A DNA stretch of 64,000 bases from NCBI GenBank assembly GCA_031308135.1, contig JAHLJT010000631.1:223023654-223087653 (forward strand), given 5' to 3'. The translations under genes and the position numbers were made by a program. The DNA comes from Acheta domesticus (lineage: Eukaryota; Arthropoda; Insecta; Orthoptera; Gryllidae). How positions within the stretch are numbered: position 1 is the first letter of the stretch; every line of letters begins with the position of its first letter. Shown piece by piece: positions 10,765 to 22,104 of this stretch. Under the pieces are notes generated by a model. It saw nothing but the letters and a program-made list of their open reading frames with translations. It searched no databases and was not told the DNA's origin.

Positions 10765-12600
10765 GACTAAGCGTCGCAAGATGAAAAAGTGTAATCTTGA
10801 GAAGTACAAGGAATTGCAGAAGAAGATAAGATCCAAAATCCGAACATCGAAAGCAAAGTGGTATGCTTCACAATGTAGGGAGATAGAAATGTTAAATAAG
10901 ATGCATTTTTAACAACTTTAACCTCCATAAAAGAATCAAAGAAATTACTAATACATGCAGAAGAAAGCACTGCCTTAAGATTCTGAAGGATGATGGGAAT
11001 GCTGCAATTAGTAAAGAAGACAAATACGATGTTTGGAAGAGTTACATAGAAAAATTGTTTTATGATGATCGAGAATATGCACTGCCTGAGTTAATAGACG
11101 AAACTGGATCACATATTCTCAAGGAAGAAGTTCAAAAATCCATTATTGCTAGCAAAAATGGCAAAGCTGTAGTTTTGGATGCCAACAACGTAGAAATTTT
11201 AAAACTTTCGAACGATGCATTGCTAAAATTACAAATCTTTTTAACAATAAATATGACACTGGGTATCTACCTACTGATTGGCTAAAATCTGTATTTTTCA
11301 CGCTTCTAAAGACAGCTAGGGCAAGAAGTTGTAACGATTATCGGACGATAAGTTTATGAGCCATGTACTCAAGATATTTTTACGCATCATACATGCTTGT
11401 TTTTGGAGAAAAGTAGAAGTTGAAATAAAAAATACACAATTTGGTTTTAGAAATGCTTTTGGTACACGAGAAGCCCTGTTTGCCACTCAAGGTTTAGTAC
11501 AGAAATGTTTGGATCAAGATCGAGAAGTATTTTTGTTTTATTGATTTTAAAAAGGCGTCTGATAATGTGAAACACGATAGGCTTATGAATATTTTGGAGA
11601 GTATTAATAAAGATTTAAACGAAATAGATATCATGAAAAACTTATATTGGGGACAAACTGCTCAAGTGCGAGTTGATCAGCACCTTAATGCGGAAGTGGA
11701 TGTGAGAAAAGGAGTTAGACAGGGGTGTATTCTGTCTCCATTGCTTTTTAACCTGTATTCTGAACATGTTTTTAAAGATGCCTTACAGGATTGGAATCTG
11801 GGAGTAAAAGTGAATGGTATTCCTATTTCTAATCTACGTTACGCAGATGATACACTAATCTTGGCAGAATCTGCAAGAAATAATGAACAGAATAAATCGA
11901 GCTTGCAAAGATTATGAATTAGAAATAAATGTACATAAAACAGTACATGCTAATTAGTAAGAAAGGTGGATGACCATTTCAACTGTCCATCAACGATCGA
12001 CCGATTGAGCAAGTTTCTCAATACAAATATTTGGGGCAAATTTTAAATGAGTCGTGGACATCAGATTTGGAAATAAAAACGAGAATTGAAATAGCAAGAT
12101 CCACATTCAACAAAATGAGGAATTGTCTATGTCTATGACTTGAGTTTTATCCTCAGATGGAGAATGGCAAAATGTTACGTGGCAACTGTTCTCTTATATG
12201 GTCCTGAAACATGGACTCTGAGAATAGCATCAATTAATAGATTGGAGGCATTCGAGATGTGGATGATCAGGAGAATATTGAGAATCCCCTGGACTGACAA
12301 AGTTCGTAATGATTACATACTAGAGAAAAATGGTATATGCCGAGAGATATTAAAAATGGTTAAAATTACAAAATTATCTTGGTCATTTACTTAGAAACCG
12401 CAAATATGAACTATTACAACTAATAATGATGTGGAAAGTTCAGGGTAGAAGGGGAGTCGGCAGGAAGAAGACGTCCTGGTTGGCAAACATCCGAAAATGG
12501 ACAGGTATCTCGAGTGCTTCTGAGTTGTTCCATGTGGCACAAGACAGAGAAAAGTTCGGGGAAGTGGTCGCCAACCTCCAGTAATGGAGACAGCACTTCA
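10765..12600 (+). pseudogene. RTE-like non-LTR retrotransposon ORF, multiply frameshifted
   Basis: A reverse-transcriptase ORF can be followed through several frames. The order is: a basic linker (KYKELQKKIRSKIRTSKAKW, about 10805-10865), a WKSYIEKLFYDDR block (about 11035-11073), SKNGKAV (about 11150), then RT motifs RQGCILSPLLFNLYSEHVF and LRYADDTLILAES at 11700-11875, which carry the catalytic YADD, and finally TLRIASINRLEAFEMWMIRR (12210-12268) and, in another frame, LGHLLRNRKYELLQL (12378-12423) and GRRGVGRKK. At least four frame changes (around 11300, 11550, 11920-12140 and 12365) and local stops make it non-functional. The endonuclease domain is not seen. The C-terminal EAFEMW...RRILRI pattern fits RTE-type insect endonuclease-reverse transcriptases; clade assignment is from memory of the family and moderately sure. 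Confidence 0.8.
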
Positions 12601-12667
12601 AGAAGAAGATTGCCGAATATATATTTGTTTTGGTTCACAGTTCTTTTAGACAATTTTCACCCAGCAT

Positions 12668-12839
12668 AATTTGGTAAATGGTTTTATCGACTCTTTCGTA
12701 ATCAGGACCCGGCAATGAATTTTTTTCTGCCAAAAATTCGCCGTTTTTTCGCGCAGCATTACATAACTTTCGCTATATTACGTATGTATACGGGAAAGTA
12801 TATATCCATATATACGTATGTATACGGGAAAGTAAAAAG
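12668..12839 (+). mobile_element. GTCY-seeded repeat family, terminal fragment
   Basis: About 170 bp matching one end of the family: GGTTTTATCGACTC, TTCGCCGTTTTTTCGCGCAG, CATTACATAACTTT and the end motif TATACGGGAAAGTA. The end motif occurs twice in tandem (about 12779-12800 and 12811-12835), so the terminus itself has been duplicated. Confidence 0.7.
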
Positions 12840-14985
12840 TGAAATAATTCTGTAGAGCATCGGCCTCTTCGGCATCACCCCAAAAGGCCTAACTTGATGT
12901 AGCTATATTATAATTTCATCATTAAGTATCCCTAGTTGTAATGATTATATTATATTTTAGAAATTAACGATCCAAAATGTAATCAAGCAATGTAAATAAT
13001 ACACATTTAATTGCCGTTCCTTTAAGTAAGAATCACGATCAGAGAACTCTGTGCAAAAAGATAATTCAGTAAATTCATTAAAAATTACATGTGAACTGGA
13101 AAAATCTCATTCGACGTATGTTGTTACATATCATACTTTTTTATGACAGTAAGCGTTTATATGTAGATTTAAACTGACCTACTTTTACCAAGATTAAAAT
13201 ACCAGTGCATTGATCAAAATGATTATATAAGTTAGTGTGTTATCTAATGTGCCTAGCAGCTATTAATTCTTCAAGGACTTTAACGATTAACTTTTCGTAT
13301 CTATACCTTTCCAAGAAGTAATTTTCCGCCGATTATCGACACCATAATTCTCGTTTCACACTTCTATTTTCTACAGCACGGCGTATCTATGGCATGTGAC
13401 TCCATGGCCTGTCTGTGGCATGGCCGGTTCCCTCTCTACAATCTTCTTCCCCGACTCCTCGAAGGCTTCACTACCTGCGAAAAAGCTGTTTACACCTCAC
13501 ATTATAATCGTCATCTTTTTTTCTTCGTTGCGTACTAACAAGCCTGATGACCACTTCATTCGATTAGTTTGGATGACTAAAAGTCGACCTATTTTTATAT
13601 TGATAAATTATTTAATAAATTACTTGAAAAAATGAAGATTTAGATGTAATAGCTGAAGAAGGATTAAATTGTCAAGGTAATCAGACCATGAAGAAAAATT
13701 TACAAAATGGTTTTCAAAGTTGATGAAACGGCCGCATAAAATGCAAGAAAGCGGAGTTTTACGGATTTGCAACGGGGACCGTGCGCCGTCAGGTCTTACT
13801 GCCTATTGTCACGCGCAGGAAATGAGTGGGTCACCGACACGTTAGAAAATATAAGAATTTACTTGAAAGGAACAACTGGGATTACACCGCACAAAATAAA
13901 TAACTGTAAGTAAGTTACAACAAAAAAATACAATGTATGCACTACACGAATCGATATAATGGACACTGTACGAATTGACGCTGTACGCACTATACGAAAC
14001 GGGGAGGGGGGAATCGATTAGTGTAGATACTTTCCCCCTGCAGCTCAACAAAATGCAGCACCTACAATTACTACGTATAATCTCATCACATTGTATTACA
14101 ATATTTTTTTTTGCAATATTTGTAAAAAAACTGATGGAGTGCACACTTAAAGTATGCTGTAAGTGGTAGGGAAAGGAGATAGGATAATATTTACCAAATC
14201 TCATACACACAGTAACTTTTCTGTTGTTTTCAAGGTTGCATACAAAATGTCATTAAAATTGGAATAAAACTGTATATGTGTATGAGAAATAAACACTTTT
14301 CTTTGTTTAAGATTATATACTGATTTTAAAACAGTATCCTACGTTATGCCCGAAAAAAACACTACCTAAATCTGTATAGCCATTTCAGAGATTACCCCGA
14401 ACAAACAGGCCATCAAAACTATCGTAAAAGCAACTTAAATGGTATTTATAAATATCATCTAAATAAGTATACAAGATTACAAGAAGCCAGTTGATTTGTC
14501 ATCACGGACAATCCAATTTTATTTACATACATTCCTCGAAGGAACTTGTCCCGAAGCTTCGTACCGCAACCCGCCCCCTGAAGCGCGATCGTTCCACGAT
14601 GCAGCAAGATCCGCACCGGGTGCGGCGCGGGAAGTGGCGCGCTAGACGCGCGGCGTCGAAATTCGCGGATCCTTTTGCACCGGAGCGTCAATTGTGAGTC
14701 AACGTTTGCTGACAGTTTTCCTCATTCGATAAGCAAAACACGCTTACTTCTATCATTGCCAATACTCTTAGTACGTTTTCTGAGCACAGTGCTTTTACAT
14801 TCTTCTACGATTTTCCTTCAAATTGTTAATATCGCTTATGGGAACGAAAAAAATGGATCCATGATTTGATCTAGAAAGGAAGAAGTACGGATAGTTTCTC
14901 ACATTGATGTCACAAAGGAAGAGACACGCTTTTGTATTTACTAGGATGATCAATGACTATTTCGATGAAATTTTGCACCTTATAA
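12840..14985. other. Unassigned AT-rich stretch with a short GC-rich island
   Basis: No gene recognised. A GC-rich patch at about 14545-14695 (GCGCGC-rich, followed by TTGTGAGTC) stands out from its AT-rich surroundings. It has a 68-78 codon open frame on each strand but no domain. Confidence 0.4.
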
Positions 14986-15090
14986 GATATAGATAAATTT
15001 ATTTAAACTGCAATTGGGTATAAACCGGTGGCAGCTAATTACAAAAACATAAAAATACACAGTCTCTCAGTAACATAGAATACTAATACC
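14986..15090 (-). mobile_element. CR1-type LINE 3' tail fragment
   Basis: The segment from GATAAATTTATTTAAACTGC to ACATAAAAATACACAGTC is nearly the same as 32275-32355, the 3' end of the CR1 element of this window, including the CGGTGGCAGCTAATTACAA block. It is therefore a severely 5'-truncated sister copy. It adjoins the TAA tract that holds the R4/Dong element. Confidence 0.75.
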
Positions 15091-15126
<36 letters not shown>

Positions 15127-15146
15127 CATAATAATAATAATAATAA
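15091..15146. repeat. (TAA)n microsatellite, 5' side of the R4/Dong-type element
   Basis: TAA/AAT triplets with one CCATAA interruption. With the tract at 19320-19354 it brackets the retrotransposon and is its probable target. Confidence 0.85.
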
Positions 15147-18100
15147 CTCCACCTAGGGAGTACACGACCTCGGAGTTGGTGGTGGAGCTTGAGTACCCCC
15201 ATGAGCCTTAAAGCTATGTCAGTGGTAGCCTAGCTACCGGTAGGGCCTCCCTTGCTGAATAGGTTGAAGGTGAGGGGTCAGACGAAGAAGTACTCCATTT
15301 TGAGGAGAGTGGGAAGTAAGTAGAGAGGGAAGGGTCATGAACCTTTGGACTCCCTGTTGTCGGTCCATAGAGGGTACAGGAGAGAAACTGGGTTGGCACA
15401 CCAGGCCACTGATTAGAGTGGAGGCCCGAACCTTGCATTAGCCAGCGAAGGAGGCTGCCTTCAGCAGTCAGTGAAAATCCCGTAGGGTTTAGTAATGCCG
15501 ACTGGCGATCGGAGGGACCCCTTGCTGGGCCCTGCGGGGGGATGCCCCGAGGCCACTGTGGGTCGCAGTAACGGATGGCAGGAAACAACCCGAGGGTTAA
15601 GTGTGATCTGTGAACTCGAACTTGCGTCCTGCGAATCCTCACTTCAAACCAATGAGCAAAATGGATAGAACAAGCAATGTAATGAATCTTAACGTGCCTT
15701 GTTCTACCAATGTCCCATACCTGCTCAGAAACCGAGCTAATGTCACCTTGTCGACGTCTGGCCATCCCACGGGTGTTAGTCCCAGGGACCCAGAGCCGGC
15801 AGTAGCTCGAAGCCATCGTCAGAGATGGACCCGGGATGAATTAAAGGAGGTGATGTGGTGCTTTTACTATGCAAAAGCGAAAAATGGGGGCTCAGAAATA
15901 GAAGTTTTCAAGATATGGAGAGAGCGGAACCCAGATATGAGACCTACCCTAGACTCAAAGAAGCTTGCCAGTCAACGACGATACATACTCAGCAGTGGAA
16001 AATTCACAGCAGAACAACTTGCTGACATTGAGAGAAATGCAGAGTATGTATTTCGCTCGAACAATCCACATGACGAACATGTAGAACTTGAAAATGATGA
16101 TCCCGTGGAAGGTTCATCGCTTTCCAGTGAAACACACGTCAGTGGTGAAAACTCATCTGGCAATGAATTACACGATAAGGACATGATGCGAAATCTCCTT
16201 CGGCGCGAGATAGAAAGAGTTAGTCAACTTCCGTTTGAATCTCGCGAACCGTTGAGGAGAATATACGAAAATGCCAAAGCTAAAAGAGTGATAGAAACAG
16301 TTAATTCTGTCTTAAATGAGGTGGTGGAGACCCCAGGCAGAGATCTAGATATTACTGAAATCAATAACATCATATATGCAACTGGATATCTAGTATCTCA
16401 GATAATTTTGGGGCCAGCCAAGTACACCGACGGCCGACAGCAAAACAGAGTAAACAGCTCTGTACCCCCATGGATGAACAGAATTATGAAACGGATAGCC
16501 GACACCCGGCGTGAAATATCATTCTTAGCTGAGGCATCTTCTAAATCAACGCACACCTCTAAAGTTCAACGAAAAATATTCAATGTTGAACAAAAATACC
16601 AAATTGAAAATGACACCAGCAGGCTAATGATAGTTGAGAAGCTAAAAGAGAAAATTCAAGCATGGGCTCAACGAATAAGAAGGTACAAACGTAGAATAGA
16701 TTTCCGTGTACAGAACCGGTTGTTTGAAACAGACGCGAAGAGATTCTATCGCAATCTGACTCAAAAACCGAATGGCAAAGCTGTTACTCCTTCAAAAGAT
16801 GACGTCGAAGCATTTTGGGCAGGAATCTGGGAGGAGAGCAGATCCTACAACAAAGACGCATCTTGGATTCAATCTGAAGTTGATGCTGCCGATGAACTTG
16901 TAGAAACAGTGGAAGATGTTCACCAATTCTCGGAAGAGGACCTCTTCCAAGCAATTAAGAACATGGGAAACTGGAAGTCCCCCGGGATTGATAAGATCCA
17001 GATTTATTGGATTAAGAAATTAACAGCAATACATTCTCATCTATCAAAGGCTGTTAATAAAATTTTTGAAAACCCAAAGGAAATCCCGGAATGGCTCACA
17101 CGCGGCATCACGTATTTGCTACCCAAAGCGGGAGACAGCTCTTTGGCGAAGAACTACAGGCCAATTACTTGTCTGCCAGTACTGTACAAAGTTATAACTT
17201 CAGCCATAGCTGACAAAATGTATAGACATCTAGATAAGAATCATTTAATGCCAGCTGAACAAAAAGGATGTCGTAAAGGCTCTTATGGGTGTAAGGAAAT
17301 CTTGCTACTGAATAAAGTCATCTTGAATGATGTAAAGAAACGCAAACGTAATTTCAGCATGGCTTGGATTGACTACCAAAAGGCCTTTGATAGTGTACCA
17401 CACGATTGGATTTTGAAGAGCCTGGAGATCTATCGATTTCATCCTAGACTTATTGAATTTTGCAAGGCCAGTATGAAATCGTGGAGTACCAGGTTACTAA
17501 TACACAGCGGAAAGGAAGCAGTAGAAACCAGAAGTATTCAGATTAACAGGGGTATTTTTCAAGGAGATTCACTATCCCCTCTGCTGTTTTGCATTAGTTT
17601 GATCCCACTATCGAGACAGTTGTCACAAGCTGACTTTGGTTTTAAGCTCCATGGTGATGAAAGGCCAGTATCACATTTGTTTTACATGGATGATCTGAAA
17701 GTGTTTGCCAAGAATGAAGCGATTCTCTCCCAAATGCTGTCTGTCGTGAATGACTTTAGCAATGACATCTGCATGAAGTTTGGTCTTGACAAGTGTGCAA
17801 AAATCAATTTAAAAAGAGGGAAACTCACAACGTCTGAGAACATTGAAATTGATACGCACACTGTGATTCAAGATCTTGAGCCAGGTAAAACTTACAAATA
17901 TCTGGGCATTGAAGAATGTGAAACCATCTCGAATGACAGAATGAAAGAGAGAATTCGTAGGGAGTATTATAGGAGAGTGAGACTGGTCCTGCAGTCCGCT
18001 CTGAATTCCAGGAATAAAATATCTGCAATAGGTAGTTTGGCGGTACCTGTAGCCGAATACAGTTTTGGACTAGTGGACTGGACTGAGCAAGAAATTCGCA

Positions 18101-19316
18101 CCATGGATCGAAAAACCAGAAAACTGCTAACAATGCATCATGTTTCCCACCCTCGAGCTGATATACATAGACTTTATGTGTCACGTAAGGAAGGAGGAAG
18201 AGGCCTCAGGCAAATTGAGGCCTCCTGGCACAACGCAATAGTCGGGTTGGGGAAGTATGTAGTCAGCCATCAAGACGACCCTCTAATGAGGCAGGTCATG
18301 AAATCTGACCGAAGAATGGGAAACAGAGGCATTGTTAGTGTAGCAAGAAACATTGCGAAGAAAACTAGGCAAGACACGTCGAATAACACAGACACTGAAC
18401 TTTTGATGCTGCTAAACATGAAATGTGAGACACAGAAAATGTTAAAGAAATCGTGGAGAGACAAACCACTCCACGGTCAATACCTAAAAAGAATGGACAA
18501 GGTGCAGATCAATAAAGATCAATCATTTATGTGGCTTAAAAGGGGAAGGATGAAGCCAGAATCGGAAGCACTTGTAATAGCTGCCCAAGATCAGGCCTTG
18601 AGAACACGACATTATGATAAAGCGGTTCTCAAAATTTCCCAAGATGACAAATGCCGCATTTGCCTGGAGCAAGTAGAAACCATTGATCATATTGTCTCAG
18701 CTTGTCCAATCCTAGCAAAGACCGAATATCTTAAAAGACATGACAGGGTGTGTAGCTACCTCCACTGGCAGATCTGTACCGCCCTCGAAGTTCCAAACAC
18801 ATGCCCCAAGTGGTACGAACACTCACCGAAACCGGTGACGTCTGTTGGATTGTGTACGATATTGTACGACCAACAAATTCAAACTGATCGCACGATAGCG
18901 GCAAACAAACCGGATATAGTTATCCGGGATTTGGCCAAAAAATCGTGTTTACTTATCGATGTTGCTGTACCTTGCGATCAAAACGTCGTTACCAAGGAGG
19001 CAGAGAAACGTCTTAAATACAAGAGTTTGGAAATCGAGATCAGCCGAATGTGGGGCGTAAAAGCACAGGTCGTCCCGATAGTTATCGGAGCTCTGGGATT
19101 TGTTCCGCAAAATTTGTGTAAGAACTTGTCTAAACTCCCAGGTAATTCAAAAGACTGGGAAGTGCAAGAAATTGCTTTATTTGGAACAGCCCACATTTTG
19201 CGTAAAGTATTGTAGAGGCACTGATAGTCACCGAATCTGCTCCTTAGGTAGCTGGTTGCAACCTGGAGTAGATTTTATATTCAGCCGACTCATAAGATCT
19301 TTAGTCGTGATGTAAT

Positions 19317-19319
<3 letters not shown>
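15147..19319 (+). mobile_element. R4/Dong-type non-LTR retrotransposon, full length or nearly so
   Basis: A 4.2-kb unit made of a ~505-bp 5' leader (15147-15651, comparatively GC-rich), one long ORF (15652-19215) and a ~100-bp 3' UTR ending GATCTTTAGTCGTGATGTAA just before a new (TAA)n tract. Members of the Dong lineage are known to insert into TAA repeats, and that is what the flanks show. No poly(A) tail is present. A second copy of the 3' end sits at 49484-50137. Confidence 0.85.
15652..19215 (+). CDS. R4/Dong-type retrotransposon polyprotein: reverse transcriptase plus restriction-like endonuclease
   Basis: This single ORF of about 1187 codons would nick the target DNA and copy the element RNA by target-primed reverse transcription in the nucleus. 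I place the start at the ATG at 15652; the frame is open back to a TGA at 15604-15606 but has no earlier ATG. The N-terminus has a Trp-rich helical segment (RQRWTRDELKEVMWCFYY, about residues 59-76) that may be a Myb-like DNA-binding region. The RT domain spans roughly residues 380-740 with WIDYQKAFDSVPHD (catalytic Asp near 574), FQGDSLSPLLF and the YMDD box at about 678-681. The C-terminus has a CCHC zinc knuckle (C1001, C1004, H1013, C1018) followed by a PD-(D/E)xK-type endonuclease with PDIVI (D near 1088) and LIDVAVP (D near 1103). There are no frameshifts or stops. FYMDD together with a C-terminal REL endonuclease points to R4/Dong rather than APE-type LINEs. It may still be active. Confidence 0.9.
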   Translation: MSKMDRTSNVMNLNVPCSTNVPYLLRNRANVTLSTSGHPTGVSPRDPEPAVARSHRQRWTRDELKEVMWCFYYAKAKNGGSEIEVFKIWRERNPDMRPTLDSKKLASQRRYILSSGKFTAEQLADIERNAEYVFRSNNPHDEHVELENDDPVEGSSLSSETHVSGENSSGNELHDKDMMRNLLRREIERVSQLPFESREPLRRIYENAKAKRVIETVNSVLNEVVETPGRDLDITEINNIIYATGYLVSQIILGPAKYTDGRQQNRVNSSVPPWMNRIMKRIADTRREISFLAEASSKSTHTSKVQRKIFNVEQKYQIENDTSRLMIVEKLKEKIQAWAQRIRRYKRRIDFRVQNRLFETDAKRFYRNLTQKPNGKAVTPSKDDVEAFWAGIWEESRSYNKDASWIQSEVDAADELVETVEDVHQFSEEDLFQAIKNMGNWKSPGIDKIQIYWIKKLTAIHSHLSKAVNKIFENPKEIPEWLTRGITYLLPKAGDSSLAKNYRPITCLPVLYKVITSAIADKMYRHLDKNHLMPAEQKGCRKGSYGCKEILLLNKVILNDVKKRKRNFSMAWIDYQKAFDSVPHDWILKSLEIYRFHPRLIEFCKASMKSWSTRLLIHSGKEAVETRSIQINRGIFQGDSLSPLLFCISLIPLSRQLSQADFGFKLHGDERPVSHLFYMDDLKVFAKNEAILSQMLSVVNDFSNDICMKFGLDKCAKINLKRGKLTTSENIEIDTHTVIQDLEPGKTYKYLGIEECETISNDRMKERIRREYYRRVRLVLQSALNSRNKISAIGSLAVPVAEYSFGLVDWTEQEIRTMDRKTRKLLTMHHVSHPRADIHRLYVSRKEGGRGLRQIEASWHNAIVGLGKYVVSHQDDPLMRQVMKSDRRMGNRGIVSVARNIAKKTRQDTSNNTDTELLMLLNMKCETQKMLKKSWRDKPLHGQYLKRMDKVQINKDQSFMWLKRGRMKPESEALVIAAQDQALRTRHYDKAVLKISQDDKCRICLEQVETIDHIVSACPILAKTEYLKRHDRVCSYLHWQICTALEVPNTCPKWYEHSPKPVTSVGLCTILYDQQIQTDRTIAANKPDIVIRDLAKKSCLLIDVAVPCDQNVVTKEAEKRLKYKSLEIEISRMWGVKAQVVPIVIGALGFVPQNLCKNLSKLPGNSKDWEVQEIALFGTAHILRKVL

Positions 19320-19353
<34 letters not shown>

Positions 19354-19354
19354 G
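19320..19354. repeat. (TAA)n microsatellite, 3' side of the R4/Dong-type element
   Basis: About 11 ATA/TAA triplets directly after the element's 3' UTR, then unique sequence. Confidence 0.9.
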
Positions 19355-19499
19355 GATGACATAGAAGACATAAGAAAATCTTACACTTACGACGTGTTAT
19401 TGCTATTTAAAATTAATTAAATTTCTGACCACGATTATAAGTATTTTGTCTGACCGTTCAGAGCTGAAAATATTCGACATCTGATGTGTCTTTGGTGTC

Positions 19500-19865
19500 T
19501 TTGCCTTGGTTTTCACAGTGGAACTCAAGCGGTAGCGAAAAAAACGCGTCCGACCACGAAACAAAATCCGCCGCAGATTAAACGCTGCCAGTCCGCTGCC
19601 GCGCAGGTCTGAACGTGCTCATAAGCCAATACATCGCGCAAAACTTCCGCAGCGGACATTCCGCCTAGGCTGCGGATATTTCGCGCCGGTCTGCGACGCT
19701 CTACGCTGACAACGATTTACGCTGAATTGTCCCCTTAAGAACGCAATCCACGGCTCACAGGTACTAAAAGACAGTTTGCTTAGACACCGCATCCTGTAGC
19801 CGAAGCGGACCGATCCCCAGCCAACTAAAGCAAGCAACGGCCAGAACCCAATCTCAACCAATCTG
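19500..19865. other. GC-rich segment, possibly a hAT-type transposon end
   Basis: Contains CCGCAGCGGACATTCCGCC and CGCAAAACTTCCGCAGC repeats that remind me of the sub-terminal regions of insect hAT elements. I see no transposase and no clear TIR, so this is a weak impression. Confidence 0.25.
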
Positions 19866-20105
19866 TATCCAAAATTAAAGGCTAATTAAATACTCTATTC
19901 CTAAATTTTAGGCTCTTTTGTATTTTTGTAAATCGTGGGCGTTGCTAGCTTTAGTCTAAAGCTACCAGCGCCCACCTAGAAAACACAGCTTCCCATCATT
20001 GCAAGTCAGTGAAAAATCATCCAAAATTAAAGGCTAATTTTTGCTCTAAGAAAAAAAGGCCCTAGAGCATTTAATTAGCCTAAAATTCGGGAATAGAGCA
20101 TTAAA
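19866..20105. repeat. Foldback/MITE-like segment with a nested hairpin
   Basis: The sequence TAATTAAATACTCTATTCC at about 19881-19899 recurs as a near reverse complement at about 20068-20104 (AGAGCATTTAATTAGCC ... GGGAATAGAGCATT). Between the arms is a near-perfect hairpin at 19935-19975 (GTGGGCGTTGCTAGCTTTA / TAAAGCTACCAGCGCCCAC). No coding capacity. Confidence 0.5.
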
Positions 20106-20454
20106 TGGCTCGGAACCCCGCTACCCTCAGCCAATTTCGTGCCTAGACCCGGAGATTCCACTTTACCTAACTCCCGCGACTGCACCCGCATATGAACATT
20201 GGGGACCAGGAGTTTAACCCACATGTAAATTGCGGACCGTCCCAAATAAGGGCGTACGTAAATTGGGGACCGACGTTCTCATCCCCTTCCAGGTAAAAGT
20301 GGAAAGTGAAACTTTATTTTCGAAGATTTTCATAGCCATTATTTAAAAAAAAACTATTCCCTTCCCAATTTAGACTTAGGACTGGCATATTACTTTCGAA
20401 ATAGGTTTTGGTTAAAATTGTTTTTCATTCAATTGATTTTTTTAAATTATTGGT

Positions 20455-20650
20455 ATTTAAGGCCGCATCAACATTTAGGTCATTAGCTACCACTTTTGGG
20501 ATTATTGTTATGGTAACAGTGAAAATGATATGGTAATGATAGGAGGGAAAGAACGAACACAAATACAACCATGCCAGAAGTAGGACTCGAACCCGCAATC
20601 CTTCGATCCGAGATCGCTACTTCACTACTTCTTTAGCAATATTAACAACC
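20455..20650 (-). mobile_element. tRNA-derived SINE (family 1)
   Basis: On the minus strand there is an RNA polymerase III B-box-like GCGGGTTCGAGTCC (20584-20597), followed by a body that matches the plus-strand copy at 53045-53257 in several blocks: GGCATGGTTGTAT, TGTTCGT, ATCATTACCATA, and the end GCTAATGACCTA...GATGCGGCCTTAAAT. Two dispersed copies with the same tRNA-like head support a SINE. Confidence 0.75.
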
Positions 20651-22104
20651 TAAGATCGTCCGAGTGAATGAATTATGCTTAAAATGAATGATGAATTTAT
20701 GATGCATGATTCTGATCATTGAATCAATTCTGCTTATATTCCATTTTTATATTCTTCCTTTTTCCCTGATAACATTCTAAAACGCTGAACAAGAAATTTG
20801 AACACTCTTCTGGCGTTTTCTTTTGATATAGGAGCGCGTCTGGGAGATGTTCAATAAGGCACAAGGAAAAGCTAGTCAGCAGCGCGGCGGCGGCGGCTCC
20901 CTTAACACGCTTATCTGCTCAATCAGTCCTTTTCCGTGTCTGGTTTGGTCCCAAATTTACATGTAGACGGAGAGTAAGTTTAGCGAGACAAGATGAAGGG
21001 ATGTTTGGTCCCCAATTGGTTTACATAAGGCCGGCTGTACACGTTTACCCTCCTTATATCTCCAAGGAGTCACGCATCTTCCGTCCGTGTCGGCAACTGC
21101 CTGTTAGTCCGCGGTGTAATAAATGACTCTTACTGCAAACGGCCCTTTCACCTTCGTCTGTCTGGCATCCGCCTCATTGCCCATTCCTAGCCCGCATATC
21201 TGCTGTTTCCGGTGTTTGTTGTTTTGACAAATCCAGGAAATGTCTTCTGCGGTCTGGACGGTACGTACAGTGATGTCTGTTGTTTGCAGCGTCTAACGAT
21301 GGCAGCTCTCTAACAAGAAGGTTATGGTCTGGGCTAGATGCTCTCATTTTCTGGGACCACGAAGCAGAATCTTACGTGAAACTTCAGTAAAGGTATCATG
21401 CGTGTTTTCGGCATATATCAAATAAATCTCATCGGAAAATAGTTTGGCAACAGATTTTCATGACAGATATATTCACTAAAATATATGTGAGACTTGTGAT
21501 AGGCACATTTACGTTTCTTATGTATAACCAAATACATCTCCAGCGACTAAAATCAACCCTCCCGAAAACCAACCAACCGGCAAATAACGACAGCAACTTT
21601 AAGTTCAGAGAGAGAAAGGTTCCATTAGCATATTGAAAACCTCTCATTCCTCCTATTATAAGTGAGGCGTTGTATCAGAGATAGTCACAAGCCAGAAATT
21701 GTTAATTTTACAGAAGAGCTGCTTCTAATTTTGGTTAATTTGTAAAATCATCTATTTCAAATGAATACCGCAAATTGTGTCTGAAATTATTTGGTAGTTT
21801 TTCTTAAACATTTGAGACAGATACAATCAAATATATGAAATTAATTTCTAGCTTACACCAACGATAATATTAATATGTGTAAATGCTCTGAGAGTTGCCT
21901 CATGGCTTTATTTTCTGAAAAAATTACGACTTATTTCACAATTAGAAAGATTTGGTTTATTTCCTGGTTTATTTAATTTAACAATTAATACTTTAGAACA
22001 ATATAAAACAGTCTCCAAACCATTAAAATGAAATGTTTAGATTATGTAAAGTCTTACATCAAGTATAATATAAAAACCATAACAGTTTTCAATAATTCAT
22101 TGTA
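20651..22104. other. Unassigned stretch
   Basis: No gene recognised. A GGCGGCGGCGGC tract lies at about 20885-20896. TTGGGGACC/TGGTCCC motifs occur here and at 20190-20280, suggesting related old repeats. Confidence 0.35.
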
